NCBI GenBank assembly: GCA_030606845.1
Contig: JAUWFP010000174.1
Location: 1 to 5,170, forward strand
Length of the DNA: 5,170 nucleotides
Direction: 5' to 3'
DNA from: Anaerolineales bacterium
GTDB lineage: Bacteria > Chloroflexota > Anaerolineae > Anaerolineales > E44-bin32
Shown in pieces: positions 4,800 to 5,170 of the stretch. Position 1 is the first letter of the stretch, and each line of letters starts with the position of its first letter. Made by a program: the position numbers and the translations under genes. Below the pieces are notes generated by a model, which was not told the origin of the DNA, did no database searches, and was given only the letters and a program-made list of their open reading frames with translations.

Positions 4800-5170
4800 A
4801 TGCGAGACTCGAGCGCGAACGTATCACCGGAATCAGTGAAACTGCAGGGTATTAGGCGTTATTTACCTTGGATATGGTCGGGATCGGCATTGATCGTTAT
4901 GCTGTTCGTAAGCGTGGCGGTTGGTCCGGTCTCGATCCCCCTGCCGGATCTCGGGCGGATGCTGTTCGATCTGTTACCCGGACTACAACTGGAGGCGGAC
5001 TGGTCGCGGACGTTCGCGACGATCGTGTACCAGATCCGCCTGCCGAACACAGCCCTGATGGCCTTGGCCGGCATGGCTCTTGGCGGAAGCGGAGCCGCAT
5101 ATCAAGGGTTATTCCGGAATCCACTGGCCGATCCTTATATCATCGGTGTGGCCTACGGAGCGGGTCTTGG
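4800..5170 (+). CDS. btuC: Cobalamin ABC-importer permease, FecCD/BtuC family (N-terminal part)
   Basis: An open frame from the ATG at 4800-4802 runs off the right edge, giving 123 complete codons of a family usually about 330 residues long. A first membrane segment lies at about 25-44. After a short extracytoplasmic stretch comes the family signature region: QIRLPNTALMALAGMALGGS (78-97), then YQGLFRNPLADPYIIGVAYG (101-120), which matches BtuC/FhuB/FepD-type permeases closely. The usual RLPR is RLPN here. Two such subunits would form the translocation channel and receive corrinoid from the lipoprotein encoded upstream. The start is 2 bases after the btuF stop codon, so translation is probably coupled; GGAG lies about 14 bases upstream, a little far for a strong independent site. 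A later GTG at 4836 is a weaker alternative start. An ATPase gene (btuD-like) is expected next. Specificity for B12 is inferred from the riboswitch. Confidence 0.93.
   Translation, partial: MRDSSANVSPESVKLQGIRRYLPWIWSGSALIVMLFVSVAVGPVSIPLPDLGRMLFDLLPGLQLEADWSRTFATIVYQIRLPNTALMALAGMALGGSGAAYQGLFRNPLADPYIIGVAYGAGL

Noticed and set aside
4859..5124. Overlapping minus-strand open frames at the right edge
   Set aside because: They lie antisense to a plus-strand frame encoding a clear FecCD/BtuC signature; their products are Arg/Pro-rich shadows.

Overview
The window looks like chromosomal DNA from a bacterium that is probably monoderm. The best guess is an uncultured Chloroflexota of the Anaerolineae type. 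This rests on style rather than a marker gene: lipoproteins and a membrane-anchored protein carry Pro/Thr-rich tethers just outside the membrane, RNase J is present, and the B12 importer's binding protein is a lipoprotein with a long acidic Pro/Glu/Thr linker. Nothing indicates a phage, transposon, integron, CRISPR array or tRNA/rRNA gene.

The left half is on the minus strand. Reading in the direction of transcription, from right to left: a small cold-shock-domain protein (3202 to 2990) with its own sigma70-type promoter and a probable terminator; then ribonuclease J (2884 to 1241), whose promoter overlaps that terminator; then a lipoprotein parvulin-type peptidyl-prolyl isomerase/foldase (1182 to 277) with a strong internal promoter just after rnj; then, 23 nt further, a membrane-anchored protein of unknown function that runs off the left edge. 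The last three probably form one transcription unit, with extra transcription starting before the foldase.

The right half is on the plus strand and is a B12 uptake operon. A near-consensus promoter (3408-3436) drives a cobalamin riboswitch (3457-3596), followed by a Rho-independent terminator (3653-3693). After it come the corrinoid-binding lipoprotein (btuF-like, 3760-4797) and, 2 nt later, the start of a FecCD/BtuC-type permease (4800 to the right edge). An ATPase gene (btuD-like) would be expected just beyond the window. When B12 is plentiful, the leader should terminate transcription before the importer genes.

The two halves diverge from the intergenic region 3203-3759. The most interesting detail is in the riboswitch. 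The terminator loop is complementary to an internal loop of the aptamer, and the terminator's 3' arm nearly copies a conserved aptamer box. Both suggest a specific switching mechanism. I found no clearly new multi-gene system; most of the window is recognisable housekeeping and vitamin-uptake biology.
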